Shown piece after piece: positions 34,725 through 46,186 of a stretch of DNA of 64,000 bases. The position numbers and the translations under genes are program-made. The stretch spans positions 62,001 through 126,000 of the forward strand of contig KN880473.1 in NCBI GenBank assembly GCA_000934385.1, read 5' to 3'. The DNA comes from Cylindrobasidium torrendii FP15055 ss-10 (taxonomy: Eukaryota; Basidiomycota; Agaricomycetes; Agaricales; Physalacriaceae). Positions within the stretch are counted from its first letter, which is position 1, and each line of letters starts with the position of its first letter. The notes below the pieces were generated by a model. That model searched no databases, was not told the origin of the DNA, and worked only from the letters and a program-made list of their open reading frames with translations.

Positions 34725-36911
34725 ATCAATATCGAATTTATGACTTCTATTACTTAACCGATGCAATACACAAACTTACTCTCAGCTAAAATCATATGAG
34801 TTTTATGACATGGTAGACATCGATGATTAGCCGACGCATCATGAGCTTGCATTCGGCACTGCAGTGCGCTATGTCGCAATCCGCATCGCACGGCTGCGTA
34901 ACCTATTCCCGTTTGAGGACGGACTATCACCGTCTTGTCCTTGAAAGTGGCCTCAAATTGGCATACGCTGTATCTTGGTGCTCTATCATAACTTATTGTA
35001 AGCCGGCGCTGAACGATAATAGAAGGTCAATAACTGAATTCAAGAACGAGCGCCAGGGTCTGAGTGCGTCGGGGCGGTCCCCGATCACCCTCATAAAGTG
35101 TGGATAGACAGCCTATTCAATACCTCTATCTATGTTATCTACACGTCCTGACTGACATCAACATGTAGAGTAGGCGAAATCGAGTAAATAACCGACGACC
35201 TGGAATAGAGGCGCATGCCCCATTCGGACCAACGGACTCCGCACGCGCGCAGCGGAGAATGGCCACACAGTCCAATCTATTTGTTGCCAGCCTTGCACAT
35301 AGCACTCCCTCCCGGAATGATGTCTCCTCCGATGTGTGTATGGCGTGGCAGTCGAGTGTATCGACGTCGACGAACGTTGGCAAACTTTGAAACCTTGATA
35401 AAGGTGCACACAGCATGTTCGAACTTCCATATCCTCCTATGGTATTCACACGCGAAGCACTGTAAAGGACGGTAAGCACGCGGTGAAGCAGAGTATAGAA
35501 GTTAATTTACCTATTTGGCTTTCGATGTGACACCAGATGCGGCGGAGGAGGTTTCGAGCCCGACGAGGCCCGCTGCGAGACATGCGACGGCTTTGTTGGG
35601 GGCGAAGGCGATGTCTGAGGTGCTTATAAGTCACTGGGTTTGGCATACATTGTCAACGGAGAGGGATTTACTTTCTGTTTTTTTGGAATCCAGGTCCTGG
35701 CGCTGCGAGTGCAGAGTAGCCGTAGTCGACGAAGGCTGAACTGGCGAACATGAGGTGGACGCAAGTCCCGGTAACACAGTCTTTGCAAACACTCGACATT
35801 GCGAACATGGATGTGAAAGTTTCAGAGGCAAAGAGGCAAAGTTGTCGCCAGGATGAGGTTATGAGTCGTGGGGGTATTGGGCAACGACGAGACATGAGCA
35901 ACATCAGGAAGACGTAGGACCTTCGTCTGACCCGTCCAGACGCTCTGGATTCTCCATATTCCCAGATACAGGTCCCCCCATCCTAGAAGCTCCAGATCCA
36001 CAGTGGAGCTCTCTCGATCACATCAAATCTGGCGACCACTCAATATCTTCGCTTTCTGGGCATAAAAAGCCACACAATGCTATCCCGCATCCATACATAG
36101 GCTATGTATACTGTGTAGCGGCCCTGTGACAGCTCTCGCGATGAATCAAGGTTATTTGGGCCGTCTACATCGTTGCGCTGTCGGGAGGGGCGCGCAGGCC
36201 GGCGCTCGAAGGCGCGCATACTCCAAAGTATCCCACGACCCTTGAAAGATATCATAAATATGTTTTTGTGTCTATACCTGACCGTAGCTCGTGTATATAC
36301 CCTTGTTTCTATATTTAGCATGTATCCAGAGGCTTGTACCAGGGATCTGGCATGTCTGAAAGAAGTGCGCCAGGTTCTGGCTACTCTGGTAGCTTTGGAC
36401 ACTGGCGGGCAGCGTCTGGATACTCGAGCTACTGGGTGGCAACTCTGGGGAAATTTACGCCTTCCTGATGAAGGTACTTTATATGCGTGCTTGAGTTAGG
36501 GACCCGGGCACTGCCCGATATTGGAAGGGAGGTATGAATCATCGACCAGGCGAAGACGGGTTGGCAGCAAAGTACAACGTTGGCAATCAGCCTAAGTTTA
36601 GCCGATGCGATTATTGTCGGACAAAGACTCGGCAGGGTCGGCGAGGGGGCCGGCAGGCTGAAAAAGGAAAGAAAAGCCTCATGTCATGAGGTTTACGTCA
36701 CATAATACGGTGACAAATGTGCATAACTTACCAAAACTCCGCGATTTGGAATAATTGGACTTCCAGATCCATCTTTCTAAATGAGTGCCTTTTAAATGAA
36801 CTAGCTCTAACGGGAATCACAAGAGGCAAGAGAAGAAGCCACAAGGTGCTTCATACCTGTTGTTCTCATAAACGGATACAGGTTTTATACATCGCATAAT
36901 AGACATCGAGA
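34725..36911. other. Gene-poor stretch, about 2.2 kb, with possible coding relics
   Basis: No firm gene. Plus-strand frames around 35855-36120 (ends in a Pro/Ser-rich sequence with GPPILEAPDPQWSSLDH) and 36320-36479 (Gly/Ser/Tyr-rich, PGSGYSGSFGHW) look protein-like and could be joined by a ~215-nt intron (GTATAC donor near 36103, TTTAG acceptor near 36319), but no start can be named. Minus-strand frames at 35668-35904 and 35515-35640 also look protein-like (for example MSSVCKDCVTG). I leave all of these uncalled. Confidence 0.35.
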
Positions 36912-38080
36912 TCAACTGAAATGCTGCCCTCTTCCCTCACCTCGACCAACAACTTCAAGAGGCACCTAATATCATCATGAGTTGGTCCAATCGACAATCA
37001 ACTCACACGTACCTTTACCACCGCCGTGTCAACATCTTTCTGCATTTGCTCAACCAGTCGCTTCATTGTCGCTCGAGCCTCATTCTCTCTGAAGCTCACC
37101 CTGCCAGAGCATGCATTGGCAGTTGCTTCATAAAGAAGTTCAAACAGATCACCGCAGACGGCCCGTCGACCAGGCGCTTGCTTGTATTCGTCTCCGATAT
37201 GCAAGATTTTGTCAAGGGCTGCCAGGCTTATGTGCTCGTTATTTGCACTGTTGGGTGTGCGAATATGAAAAGCGCTGCGTCCAATACTCAGCAAGTAACG
37301 GCAGTCGCCCGCATCGGGAAACTCGACGCCTTCCCTGCGAGATCTCGTCTTGGGGGCAGTGCAGAATACACAACGTATCCCGCGAGTTGAAGTATTGTCC
37401 GCACAACCTTCACTGGTCAGACTGGGTGATGGTACGATGTTTGCTGCGTGATGAGCCGCGGCGCTGCATCGCATACGATACTGCAGCAGCGTGTGGAGGT
37501 CCGCAGCGGACATGACAGAGATGACAAGAGGCGAAGGTTCCCATTCCTCTAATGGTGCACTGAGGCTCTGGCGGGCAGCAACCTGCGCGACAACGTCAAG
37601 ACCGAAAGCGCGCGCCAAAGCGTAGACGCGGAGAGCATTGTCTGTCGCTTGAACGTATTCATGGCTGCCGCGAAGAATATCTTCGACGCGTTGACGAGGC
37701 TGATCCATAAGATATTTGTCAAGAGCAGGAGACAATGCATGTTTAGCGCTTGCGTCAAGGAGGTCTAGTATGGTGATATGGCCCGGAGAACAGAGGCGAA
37801 GAATGAAGTGCATCGTGCCACTGTCCTCGAGAACTGGACAGAGTGGCAGGCCCTCATATACCTCTTCGATGATTCCATCTGCCAAGAGGTTATCGAAGAA
37901 GGGGGAAGCGCGGACCAAATCCATTTTGTAAGTGAAAAGCAGCACATCGTCGGATGTGTGCAAGACGACATCAGCTCTCTGAGGAGAGTCGAATGGGTAG
38001 TCGCCAGTGATGAACGCGCGAGTGTCTGCGTCGCCATATCTGGGATGATGACAGTAGACCGGAGAGCGCTTATCGATCAC
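36912..38080 (-). CDS. BTB/POZ domain protein, tandem copy A (5' end problematic)
   Basis: Main exon 38080-37013 and last exon 36965-36912 (intron 47 nt), about 373 residues from 38080. The BTB domain reads PFDSPQRADVVLHTSDDVLL, FTYKMDLVRASPFFDNLL, then MHFILRLCSPGH and ALDKYLMD. A Cys-rich middle (CVFCTAPK) and a conserved tail ending KVPLE follow. It aligns end to end with copy B at 38281-39421, so they are a tandem duplication. Oddity: the reading frame of the BTB domain has no ATG between an in-frame stop just upstream of 38080 and a Met inside the BTB domain. The ATG homologous to copy B's start is present (38037) but out of frame. Copy A may therefore be frame-damaged, use an undetected upstream exon, or start at a non-ATG codon. 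Confidence 0.72.
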
Positions 38081-38280
38081 CCATCAGGCGGGACTGAATT
38101 TTATACAGCAACGGCAAGTCGGACCGAACAATAGAGTTACATTTTGATATGTAAGCGCGCTGCTACTGCGTTTCGCCACTCTCAAGATACTTACATAGAA
38201 AACAACCGTCACTGAAGTCCTACAGTCCTGAAAGGTGTATCTTGGAGCGCACAGGTTAACTCATACAGCATGACATTGAC

Positions 38281-39421
38281 CTACGCTCCTGAAACCATTT
38301 CGAGAGGGACCTGACAATTAAGTTCATGAGATCCTCTCACTCGCCAAACCTGCCTCAAGAATAAGAACACTTACTTTCCCAACAGCTACTTCAATCTCCT
38401 TCTGCATCTCATCGAAGGCTTTGCGTACGATTCTGCGCGTCTCCTTTGGATCTCTATCTGCACCACATACCGTGTATGCCGACGACCAGACAAGGTCAAA
38501 GACGTGGGGCGAAACATCAGTCTGCCCCGGTTGCTCGTGGTAGTAGTCGCCAATGTGAAGCATCTTATCCATATCCAGAATGGACTGGAAGCTAAGAACA
38601 TTTGATGGGTCCTGCTCTGTCCTCCGGATGTGGAAAGCGTATGAGGATCCAATAGTCAGGTATACAGCTGATAAACGAGGAGTTCCCGATACGAGCGCGG
38701 TTGTGGGCGACCCAGGCTTGATACATAGACAGGCGGGCATCTTTTTGGAGATAGCTACAGGTGGACTGGAGCTTGGCGCTATAGAAGCTGGTGTGAGTGT
38801 GAAAGTGAAGCTCGGTGGCTTTAGGGCTACATTCGCAGCTCTCTTTGCAGCGTCCCCGCAGCGTTGATGATAGGACACCAAGCAGTGATAATCCGTGCCG
38901 GACATGAACCTCACAGTGTCCTGAGGCCAGGCAGAAATAGGCTTGCATAACGACGCGCGTGCCGCACGAGATGAAATATCTTGCAATCCAACCGCGCGAG
39001 CCAGCGCGAACGCACGGAGAGGGTTTCGTTCAACGATAGAAGGGGCATTCTCTTTGATGAGAGTGATAAAAAGGCGACGAGGAGCATCCATGAGATACTT
39101 GTCTAACGCAGAAATGATGGAGACGTGCTCAACACGCATTATGTCTTCGGCCATGATGTACCCTGGTGAACACAGGCGGAGGACAAAGTGCATGGTCGGA
39201 CTTGGCTCGGGTACAGGGATCATGGGATGACCCTCGAATAATCCATCTGGCACCCCGTCGGATAGAAGGTTGTCGAAGAAGGCCGACGCGCGCATGAGGT
39301 CCAACTTGTAGGTAAAGAGCACAACGTTGTCGGACGTGTGAAGGATGATATCTGCAGCACTGGGGGAGTCAAAAGGGGGTTTCCCAAAAACAGGCGGTTC
39401 CAAGGGTGTCTGCGTCGACAT
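38281..39421 (-). CDS. BTB/POZ domain protein, tandem copy B
   Basis: Two exons (39421-38375, 38310-38281; intron 64 nt) give 358 residues. The BTB domain begins at PPFDSPSAADIILHTSDN and FTYKLDLMRASAFFDNLLSDG, followed by MHFVLRLCSPGY and ALDKYLMDAPRRL, then an armadillo-poor helical region with LRAFALARAVGLQD. The Cys/His-containing middle and the ending KVPLEMVSGA match copy A. The last exon was added because the donor GTAAGT at 38374 and the shared KVPLE ending fit both copies. Mushroom BTB proteins of this form are multicopy and mostly uncharacterised; adaptor function with Cullin-3 is a general family expectation, not shown here. Confidence 0.85.
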
Positions 39422-39604
39422 GCTCGCGGGGGTGAATGTAGACAAGGAAGGGCGCTTATCGATGACCTCAAGACCCGTCAACTTTAATGAGAAACGGAAG
39501 TCGGACCCGGGACCGGACAATAGTCTCTAGTGATTCTGCCAATAATATCGAATCTGACTTTGTTGCTGAGCGACCTATGCTTAAATTCGTATTTCTTCTG
39601 CGTT

Positions 39605-41363
39605 CTACTGGTCCTGCCATTCATACGACCCCACAATCGCTGTCTTCCCGGCTATGGAACCCTGGTTGGGAGACAGCACTGTCATCTTGCGTGCTACCAA
39701 GTCAATCCTCGTCCTGGTGGCGGTCAGGTCGAGTCTCTGGCATAAGACTATGGAAAACGTACACGACAACGAACCCAATCACCGTCCTGTCCAGGATCTC
39801 CTCCTCATCTCCATTTACCGGCGGGGACATGATGGCCAGAACAGCGTTCAACAGTCCCGAACCAGGTTTGGCAGGGTCGACACGGTCGGGTTGTGTCTCC
39901 GACACCGCACGCTTCGCCCCCACAGGTAGCGCATCAGACGGTGCCATGGCGGCTAGAATATCACCTTCAACATTGCAATACAGCAGATGGAGTGAGTACA
40001 TACGTGCACCAATTCGCCATATATTCAAGTCTTCAAACCCACAGACAGTCGACGATGGCGACAAAACGTTGTCCGCGAAGGTATCATTGCTGTAGGACCC
40101 TTCTGGGACGCCAGCCGGCGGGGGGATGACCTGACCATAGAAGTAGGTATGTAGTTGATGGGCATGCACACGGTCACGGTAACCGAGATCCAGTTCGACA
40201 ACGCCTCCTGATTTTGGAACTTTGACCACGGTGATCTGGGACCCGTACGTGCGTTGCATCTCAACATTTAACTTCTCGTGGCCTACTACAAGAATGACAT
40301 TGACTGAACGCAATTGTGAGAGCCTGAATAGGGGGAATGAGATGAACGTACTCTTGAAGGCATCTATAGTGGTCTTGATGAGCCTTTGTCGCATGACGTT
40401 CGTTGAGGCAGGACCACCACCGAACGCTGAGGGCGTGTCCACAATGATTCCTGCGATGCTGCCCAACTCGTCGTTCTTTTGGCGCTGTTTGACGTTCTCG
40501 CCCAAGTTATTGATTAACTGCTCAAGCAGAAGTGGATTCCGGGAAACCTCCGCATGTCCGTACCAGTACCCAAGGGGAAGAAGTGCGTTGGAGGAGAGGA
40601 CGGTGGGCGCAGAGGTTGACGCGGTGCCAAGAACATTTGAAGGGGAGCAAGTAGGTATTGGTGTCGATATGGGTGCGACGCCAATGGCGCCCGGCGCTGC
40701 CCAACCGCCCTGCAATGAATGTTAAGAGAGGCACAGAAGAAAAGAGCGACCACGCACCTCCGCAGGGTCCAAATTAACCAGTAATGGGGTCCATCCTTGT
40801 CCGGCCCGCGTTGTATAATTGACCAGTGTTTTCACCAGTGATGTCTTGCCTGCATTCTCTGGGCCGACTACCAATATGCGCGGGATTTCAGACTGGCGCT
40901 CCGGAGGTGAATTAAGAATGGCTGGGTTGTTTTTAGACGTTTTGAATCGCTCCTTTGCGCGCACGCGCATTTGTTCGAACGCAATGTGCAGGTTTCCGTA
41001 GGCGTTCATGGGAGTTTCTTCCGATACATATTCCGTAGATGGCCTGCCAAAGACGTGGGAGGATCATGAGGAAGGAAGTGGGAAAGGGGAGAATAAGGAT
41101 AACTCATCTCTATTAAGCATCCCTGCCAAGTGAATACTGCGGCCTTACATTCCGCGCCGAAGAGGTATGTCTGTCCTCTTAATAACTCGAAGCCAAACAT
41201 CTCAGCATTGCCTTTAAGCAACTACATTTCCAGTCAGCAACGGACTCATACTCGCGAGCCCAGGACGCACCTTTATAGCAACAGACGTCCCAGGATCCAA
41301 TTCGAACCTGTACTCTGCCTGGGGGTCAAGCAACCATTCTTTACTCTGTAACTCGTTTTCCAT
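39605..41363 (-). CDS. CLP1: CLP1, mRNA cleavage/polyadenylation factor and polynucleotide-kinase-family protein
   Basis: Exons 41363-41271, 41221-41104, about 41043 or 41017-40758, 40709-40352, 40303-39763 and 39713-39605; about 490 residues. N-terminal domain: YRFELDPGTSVAI, GNAEMFGFEL, VFTWQGC. P-loop GPENAGKTS is the CLP1/Grc3-type Walker A; LDPAEGGW, IIVDTPSAF, INVILVVGHEKLNVEM and VPKSGGVVELD follow. The C-terminal domain ends KMTVLSPNQGS...YEWQDQ. CLP1 works in cleavage factor IA with Pcf11 in the nucleus. Oddity: exon 2 ends in phase 1 at 41104, whereas the conserved STEYVSEETPM block beginning at 41043 needs phase 2. A legal join is to an acceptor at 41017, which deletes about eight conserved residues. 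The P-loop Gly-Lys-Thr is intact. Confidence 0.9.
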
Positions 41364-41564
41364 CGCAGTCCTTAAAACGGTCGATGGATTGGGAACAAAA
41401 GGTCTTTCGTTTAAATCTCAGACAATCGCACGCAACGGACGGATCCCAGCTGAATTTCCTTCGTCGTGGTCAGTGGTCAAAGCGCTCCAGCGATCGGCGT
41501 GCCGAACAGACGCATCAATCATCAGCGGCAATCCCCGTGCGCCCCTTTGCTCCTCCCCAACACC

Positions 41565-42573
41565 ATGCTTCCTGTTGAACTCAAGTTCTTGATTGTTGAC
41601 ATCATAGTAACAAGCACGGGAAACGATCATTATGGCTCGGACCAATCATGGAGGGAGATGCAACGTTCTCTTTCGACTGTCGCCCTCGTATGGCCTGATG
41701 CTCTCTCTCGTATACGCGAACACCGATTTCGATACATTCTCCTTGACAAAGAGGATAGAGCGTCAAGTTTCGTGGATTTATCTCGACGTGTCTCCTCTTT
41801 GGGTGCTGTAGTGCGTTATATACAAGTGGAATACCAAGGACGTATCATCCAACAGGTGCGCTTCTGCACAAAGTAAAACATGCACTTAGATCTATCTCAG
41901 TTAGGAAAATACCCTTCTTCGTTTACGAATGTCACCGCAATTTTTGTCGATAATTGTTGGATGACTTCTGACACCTTACACTCCCTTGGAGTGCTCTGTA
42001 CCACCTGGAGCCTAGTTTTACAGGATGTGCGGATACTTGATCATAAATCACTGCTAGGTATGTAAACCTTTCAATTTCAACTCTGCCGAGACTTCCATAA
42101 GTGCAGATGGATCTCCCCCGCATATCCCACTGCCTCTAGCTTTGCAGCACCTCGCCATTTCTCTCATCCCAGGTATTGCAAAATCCAGTGATATCGCATA
42201 CATGAATTTCTGGACACGCACATTGTCCGAAGCGAGGACTCCCACAGGACTCGCAAATCTCTCTGTTTGTATGGACTATCAGTATCTTCGCGACTTTGAC
42301 GATGTTCAAGACGCTGACGATCCACGCGTGGGCCATCTCCGAGCCTTTAGCAAAGTGGTCGCAGCGAACAGCTTGGGCGTGACGCAACTCAATTGGACTA
42401 CATGGTCAGCCCCTCCGGCCTATGAGCAGAGTTCCCCTTGGGGTGCTGAAACTCGGCGAGTATGGCTAGAAGGTGCCCTGTTGCCCGACATTCAGGCCAA
42501 ATTTTTTGACGGAGAGGGAAGAGAGAAATGGGGAACGAAGCTCAATCTGGTGACACTATCAAGGAAGGTGTAA
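41565..42573 (+). CDS. F-box/LRR-like protein, family member 1
   Basis: Three exons (41565-41855, 41901-42057, 42107-42573) encode 304 residues. The N-terminus MLPVELKFLIVDIIV resembles a degenerate F-box helix, followed by VALVWPDALSRIREHRFRYI, a block shared with the genes at 47723-49110 and 49362-50399. Later parts show leucine-rich strand-turn patterns (LQHLAISL, GVTQLNW) and the shared C-terminal AKFFDGEGREKWG. Family logic suggests an SCF substrate receptor, but the F-box is weak. It is divergent from CLP1 with 201 bp between start codons. Confidence 0.78.
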
Positions 42574-42973
42574 CATAGCAGCGTCATAACTACTACTATG
42601 ATCATTCAAGGTAGCACACGAGCGAGGCTGAGGTGCACCAGCATGATTTAAGTTCTTCAGCTCGTCGTGTTCGTATGCTAGTCATCTGAAAATTCAGACA
42701 CACAATAGAGAGTAATAGTTTACGCAGACTAAAAGGTTGTTGCTCGGTGTTTCCGTGTCCTCGCGGATAAGGCCCATTGTACCATATGAGGCATTATTAT
42801 GCATTCTAGTTTAGCGGTAAGGACGGCAGGATGCCGGGCCGGCAAAGACGCGATGATCGCGCGATGAGCAACGTCCCCGGATTGCTCAGCTCAGCTCTGT
42901 TAGCAACCACCATCTTCCTATCTCTGCCCGTAGACATCCTTTTCCTCTCAAATTCTCACCATCTTCAAGCGTC
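42574..42973. other. Intergenic
   Basis: 3' flank of the F-box-like gene and promoter of ATX1. A TAGTTTAGCGG motif near 42807 resembles a tRNA A box, but no B box or cloverleaf follows. No gene. Confidence 0.4.
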
Positions 42974-43494
42974 ATGGTGCGCCCTTGGCTACGCCGGCGG
43001 AGGAGTTGTATAGGCTAATGAGTGTTCCAGGCTTCGCAATCCTACAAGTTTGATGTCAAGGTGCGTATCTGTTCTCATCAGCGGTGTGCTAGGTCTCATA
43101 GCACCGTAGATGACCTGCTCCGGATGCTCCAACGCTGTTACGCGCGTTCTTACCAAGGCGCAGAACGAGGGTGGTGAGTGTTCTACCATCGGATCCAACT
43201 CGTCAGCCGCTACTACCATCTCTTCTTGTGATATTACCTTCCCATCTACCCTCATTGTTCTGCCCCCGTCGCCTCTCTGCATGTATCTAATACCTCACAG
43301 GTGTCGATGAGTTCACCGTCAACCTGGACACACAGGAAGTCCTTGTCAAGGGTACACTTCCATACGACGACGTGCTGGCACGTATCCAGAAGACCGGCAA
43401 GGAGGTGCGTCTCCAACGCTGTTCCTCCGAACTTATGGCTAATTTCTCGGCGCTACAGGTTCGCTCTGGAGAGACACTTTCAACTGGGATCTAA
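42974..43494 (+). CDS. ATX1: Copper chaperone ATX1
   Basis: Five exons: 42974-42976 (only the ATG), 43031-43060, 43110-43173, 43301-43404 and 43459-43494, giving 78 residues. The single HMA domain has the copper site MTCSGC, followed by the ferredoxin-like beta-alpha-beta-beta-alpha-beta pattern with FTVNLDTQEVLVKG and the terminal TGKEVRSGE. ATX1 hands Cu(I) to the Golgi P-type ATPase Ccc2. The length matches the family (about 70-75). The fourth intron position and others give in-phase joins only in this arrangement. The first exon consisting of the start codon alone is unusual but the join (ATG then GCT TCG) is in frame, and the alternative ATG at 43018 does not reach the HMA frame. Confidence 0.9.
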
Positions 43495-43919
43495 TGCCTG
43501 CAAGAAGTAGAGGATGCACTTGGAACATTGTACAGGATCTATAATACCATTTTCTTATGACACTGCGGTGAGAACTCTGTATGGAGTGCTGGCGGCGACC
43601 TCATCAATGGACTATCCAACACTTCTTATATATTTGAGACAACGCTGAAGGGATCACATTAACCATCCTCCGGAGACATGATGAAAACTGTTCGCATGCA
43701 CGTAATCACCGTTCAACCGCGGCTCGAGCAATCTCAAGTGAGCGAGAGGCCGCCTCGCAAGTCGAAGCTGCTACCGTTCTTGTACTGCGCTGTGATCCCG
43801 CTGGAAGTGGACGCATATATAGCGGGGAATCTGGACTATATTACAGACTTGTGAGTTCTTGTACCTAGTACTTGAATTCCAGTGTGGTAGTCTCCGAGAT
43901 ATTATGCGGTGTCTCCGAG
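43495..43919. other. Intergenic
   Basis: 3' flank of ATX1 and promoter of the Ser-rich gene. No coding or structural signal. Confidence 0.5.
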
Positions 43920-45556
43920 ATGTCCGCGGGCGTTGACAGACGGCTGATCGAACGCGACAGCGATTCATTATCTTCTTTCCTTCCCACCATGACCACTATG
44001 ATTTCTCGCCTAAAGCTGAAGCGCGCCCCACCGTCGACGGACGCCCTGCCCGCCAAAAAGCTGCGCGCGCCATTAGAAACTCCGCATCCTACACAGGCGT
44101 CACAGGATCTCGCATATAGACTGCCTTCGTCCGTTGGTATCCGCGAATCGCCCCGTTCTTTTTCTCCTGTTCCCCTCGAATCCTCGTCTCGTCGCCTTAA
44201 AGAGAATCGCAGCAAGCCACCCAAGAACACGTACGGCAAATATGGCAAAAAGGCGGTCAAAAAATCGGCCGACCTCGAGAGTCCGTTCGGCTCCTCGTCA
44301 TCGCCAGATCAATTGGACGGCTTGTTCAAGAAACCAGCTCTACCTCTTGCCAAGTCCCGCGCCCAGAAGCAAATCGCCCTAGGCGGTCCGCTCTCTAGAC
44401 TCCCTCCTGCTGGGCTTACGTCGGCACCTTCTTCTCCCAAGCACGAACACTCTCGGCGCCCATCGCTTGACGCCCATAGCAATCATTTCGAATTCCCTAG
44501 TTTCTCTTCGTCTGGGAATATCGACTTCAACAGACCACCAAGTCAAGCTTCATTCATTGACTACAACGCTGCCTGTTTCGATGCTGATCTCCCTCACTTA
44601 TTCCAAAGCACTCCGAAGAAGTCTCACGACGGCGGCATCGACGCAGACTCCGACGACGATGACGATCCTATGCTAGGTCCCTTCACTGCCCGAAGCGGTT
44701 ACGACTCTCCTGATCTTGACGACGACGGGGACGATGTCGACTGGTCTGACGGCCTACTCAACTGCAAGTCGAAATATCACTCCGCCGATGTCAAAATGCG
44801 CTCGCCTGGTCCGCATAGTTTGGAAAGTCTCCTTGATACCGCACTTGTCCTGAAGTGTACGCCTCGCTGTGAAACCGCTATTCCAGATCTGACATCCATT
44901 CTGTTGCAGCACACTCACCTCAGCGTTCGAAGTCTCTCGACGCGTCTATCGGCGACAAGCACTCAGAAGACACGAAGCAGTCATCTTCGGTGCTACCAGT
45001 GGCTACCAGGACTCGCAGTGGCACTGTGACGGGTCGGTCTCGCAGCGGTACTGTTCGAGCAAATGCTGGCCCACCACCCACTACATCTAGCACTGCTTCC
45101 CGCGGACCCCCCGCCCGTACCAGAAGTGGAACCATTATTCCAGGCGCAGCTCCAGACATCAGGCGCGACCTCAAGCCCACCATGATACAGCCTCCTTCGA
45201 CGCACCTTGCCTTGTCTTCTGTATCTTCGTCTGTTGCTACCAGTCACTTGCGTTCGCCTAACGACGCCAAAGGCACTACATCTCCAGCAGAGAAGAAGTC
45301 TAGCTGGCGTAAAAGCGGTGGCCTCTTCAACCTGGGCTCTCGTTCTTCGTCGACCGAGTTGGACATCCCGAGTATCAAGGAAACCACTCGCCGTAGCCCT
45401 CGTGGTCCCGTGGAAGTTATCGCCGCGAAGCAGGATCGCAAGACGCCGCCCAAGGCCAAGACCTTCCAGCAAGCGAAGCGGCGCGCCCTCCGGCGCTGCC
45501 GCGAACCGGAGTACGACGACGGGGAGATTGGCGATGATGAGCTCTTGTTGATTTAA
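43920..45556 (+). CDS. Serine-rich nuclear-type orphan protein
   Basis: Two exons (43920-44856, 44910-45556; intron 53 nt) encode 527 residues; a later in-frame ATG at 43989 (MTTMISRLKLKR) is a good alternative start. The protein is hydrophilic, rich in Ser, Pro, Lys, Arg and Asp with a basic N-terminal KLKRAP..KKLRA. There is an Asp run in the middle (DSDDDDDP, DLDDDGDDVDW), two or three RTRSGT / SRSGTV repeats after the intron, and a basic then acidic C-terminus. No fold or enzyme motif is recognised. Composition suggests a disordered nuclear regulator, perhaps cell-cycle related, but that is inference from composition only. The intron is needed to switch frames; its donor GTACGC gives a matching phase. 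Confidence 0.7.
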
Positions 45557-46186
45557 TCCCAGGCTCTTTCGTCTCTGTCCCCGGTTTTGCTCAGGCTTGC
45601 AGTTTCTCACTCATACTCACTGTTGTTGTTTTCTCGTACTGTTCCCTTATTGAAGTATCTTGGCATGACTTTCAAGGACTACATTAACGGATGATTGCAT
45701 ATCGGTTCTGGCTCTGTTCTACGTTATCCCGTCGCTCTTTATTTGCGCTTTTCCCTTGCATACTTACCCTTACCGGAATCTTGTAATGTAGCTTACCCAC
45801 TGATGCCCTCCAAGGTCACTCTTCAAGTGAACCAGCCATCTGAAATGATTGACAGCGACTATGATGCATGAAGGGTTGCGTGTGTTCCTATTCGACATCA
45901 CTGGTGTATATCACTACCTCCAAGGTTCGCTTGGTGACACAAGCGATTAATGCGAAAGGTTAGGGCAAAGCTAGGCGTTAGGCATGCAACCAGTCTTCCG
46001 GTCAGTTTGCCATTGTCAATTGTGCGTACAGTTTCACCACCGTCTGGCGGAAACCATGCACCGCCTTTTCATCGGTATCTTGCTTCACTGGCGACGGATA
46101 AGATCTATAAGAGGGCATCAGCCACAACCTGAGGCAAAGCGGATGTAATCATGTAAGCTCATAGTTCTTTCCTCTTCACCATCGCC
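45557..46186. other. Intergenic
   Basis: 3' UTR of the Ser-rich gene and promoter of the acyltransferase. No gene supported. Confidence 0.5.

Noticed and set aside
35668..35904. Minus-strand frame with MSSVCKDCVTG, like the start of a dienelactone hydrolase
   Set aside because: The similarity is limited to the first dozen residues and no catalytic region follows.
42800..42850. TAGTTTAGCGG A-box-like motif
   Set aside because: No B box and no cloverleaf downstream.
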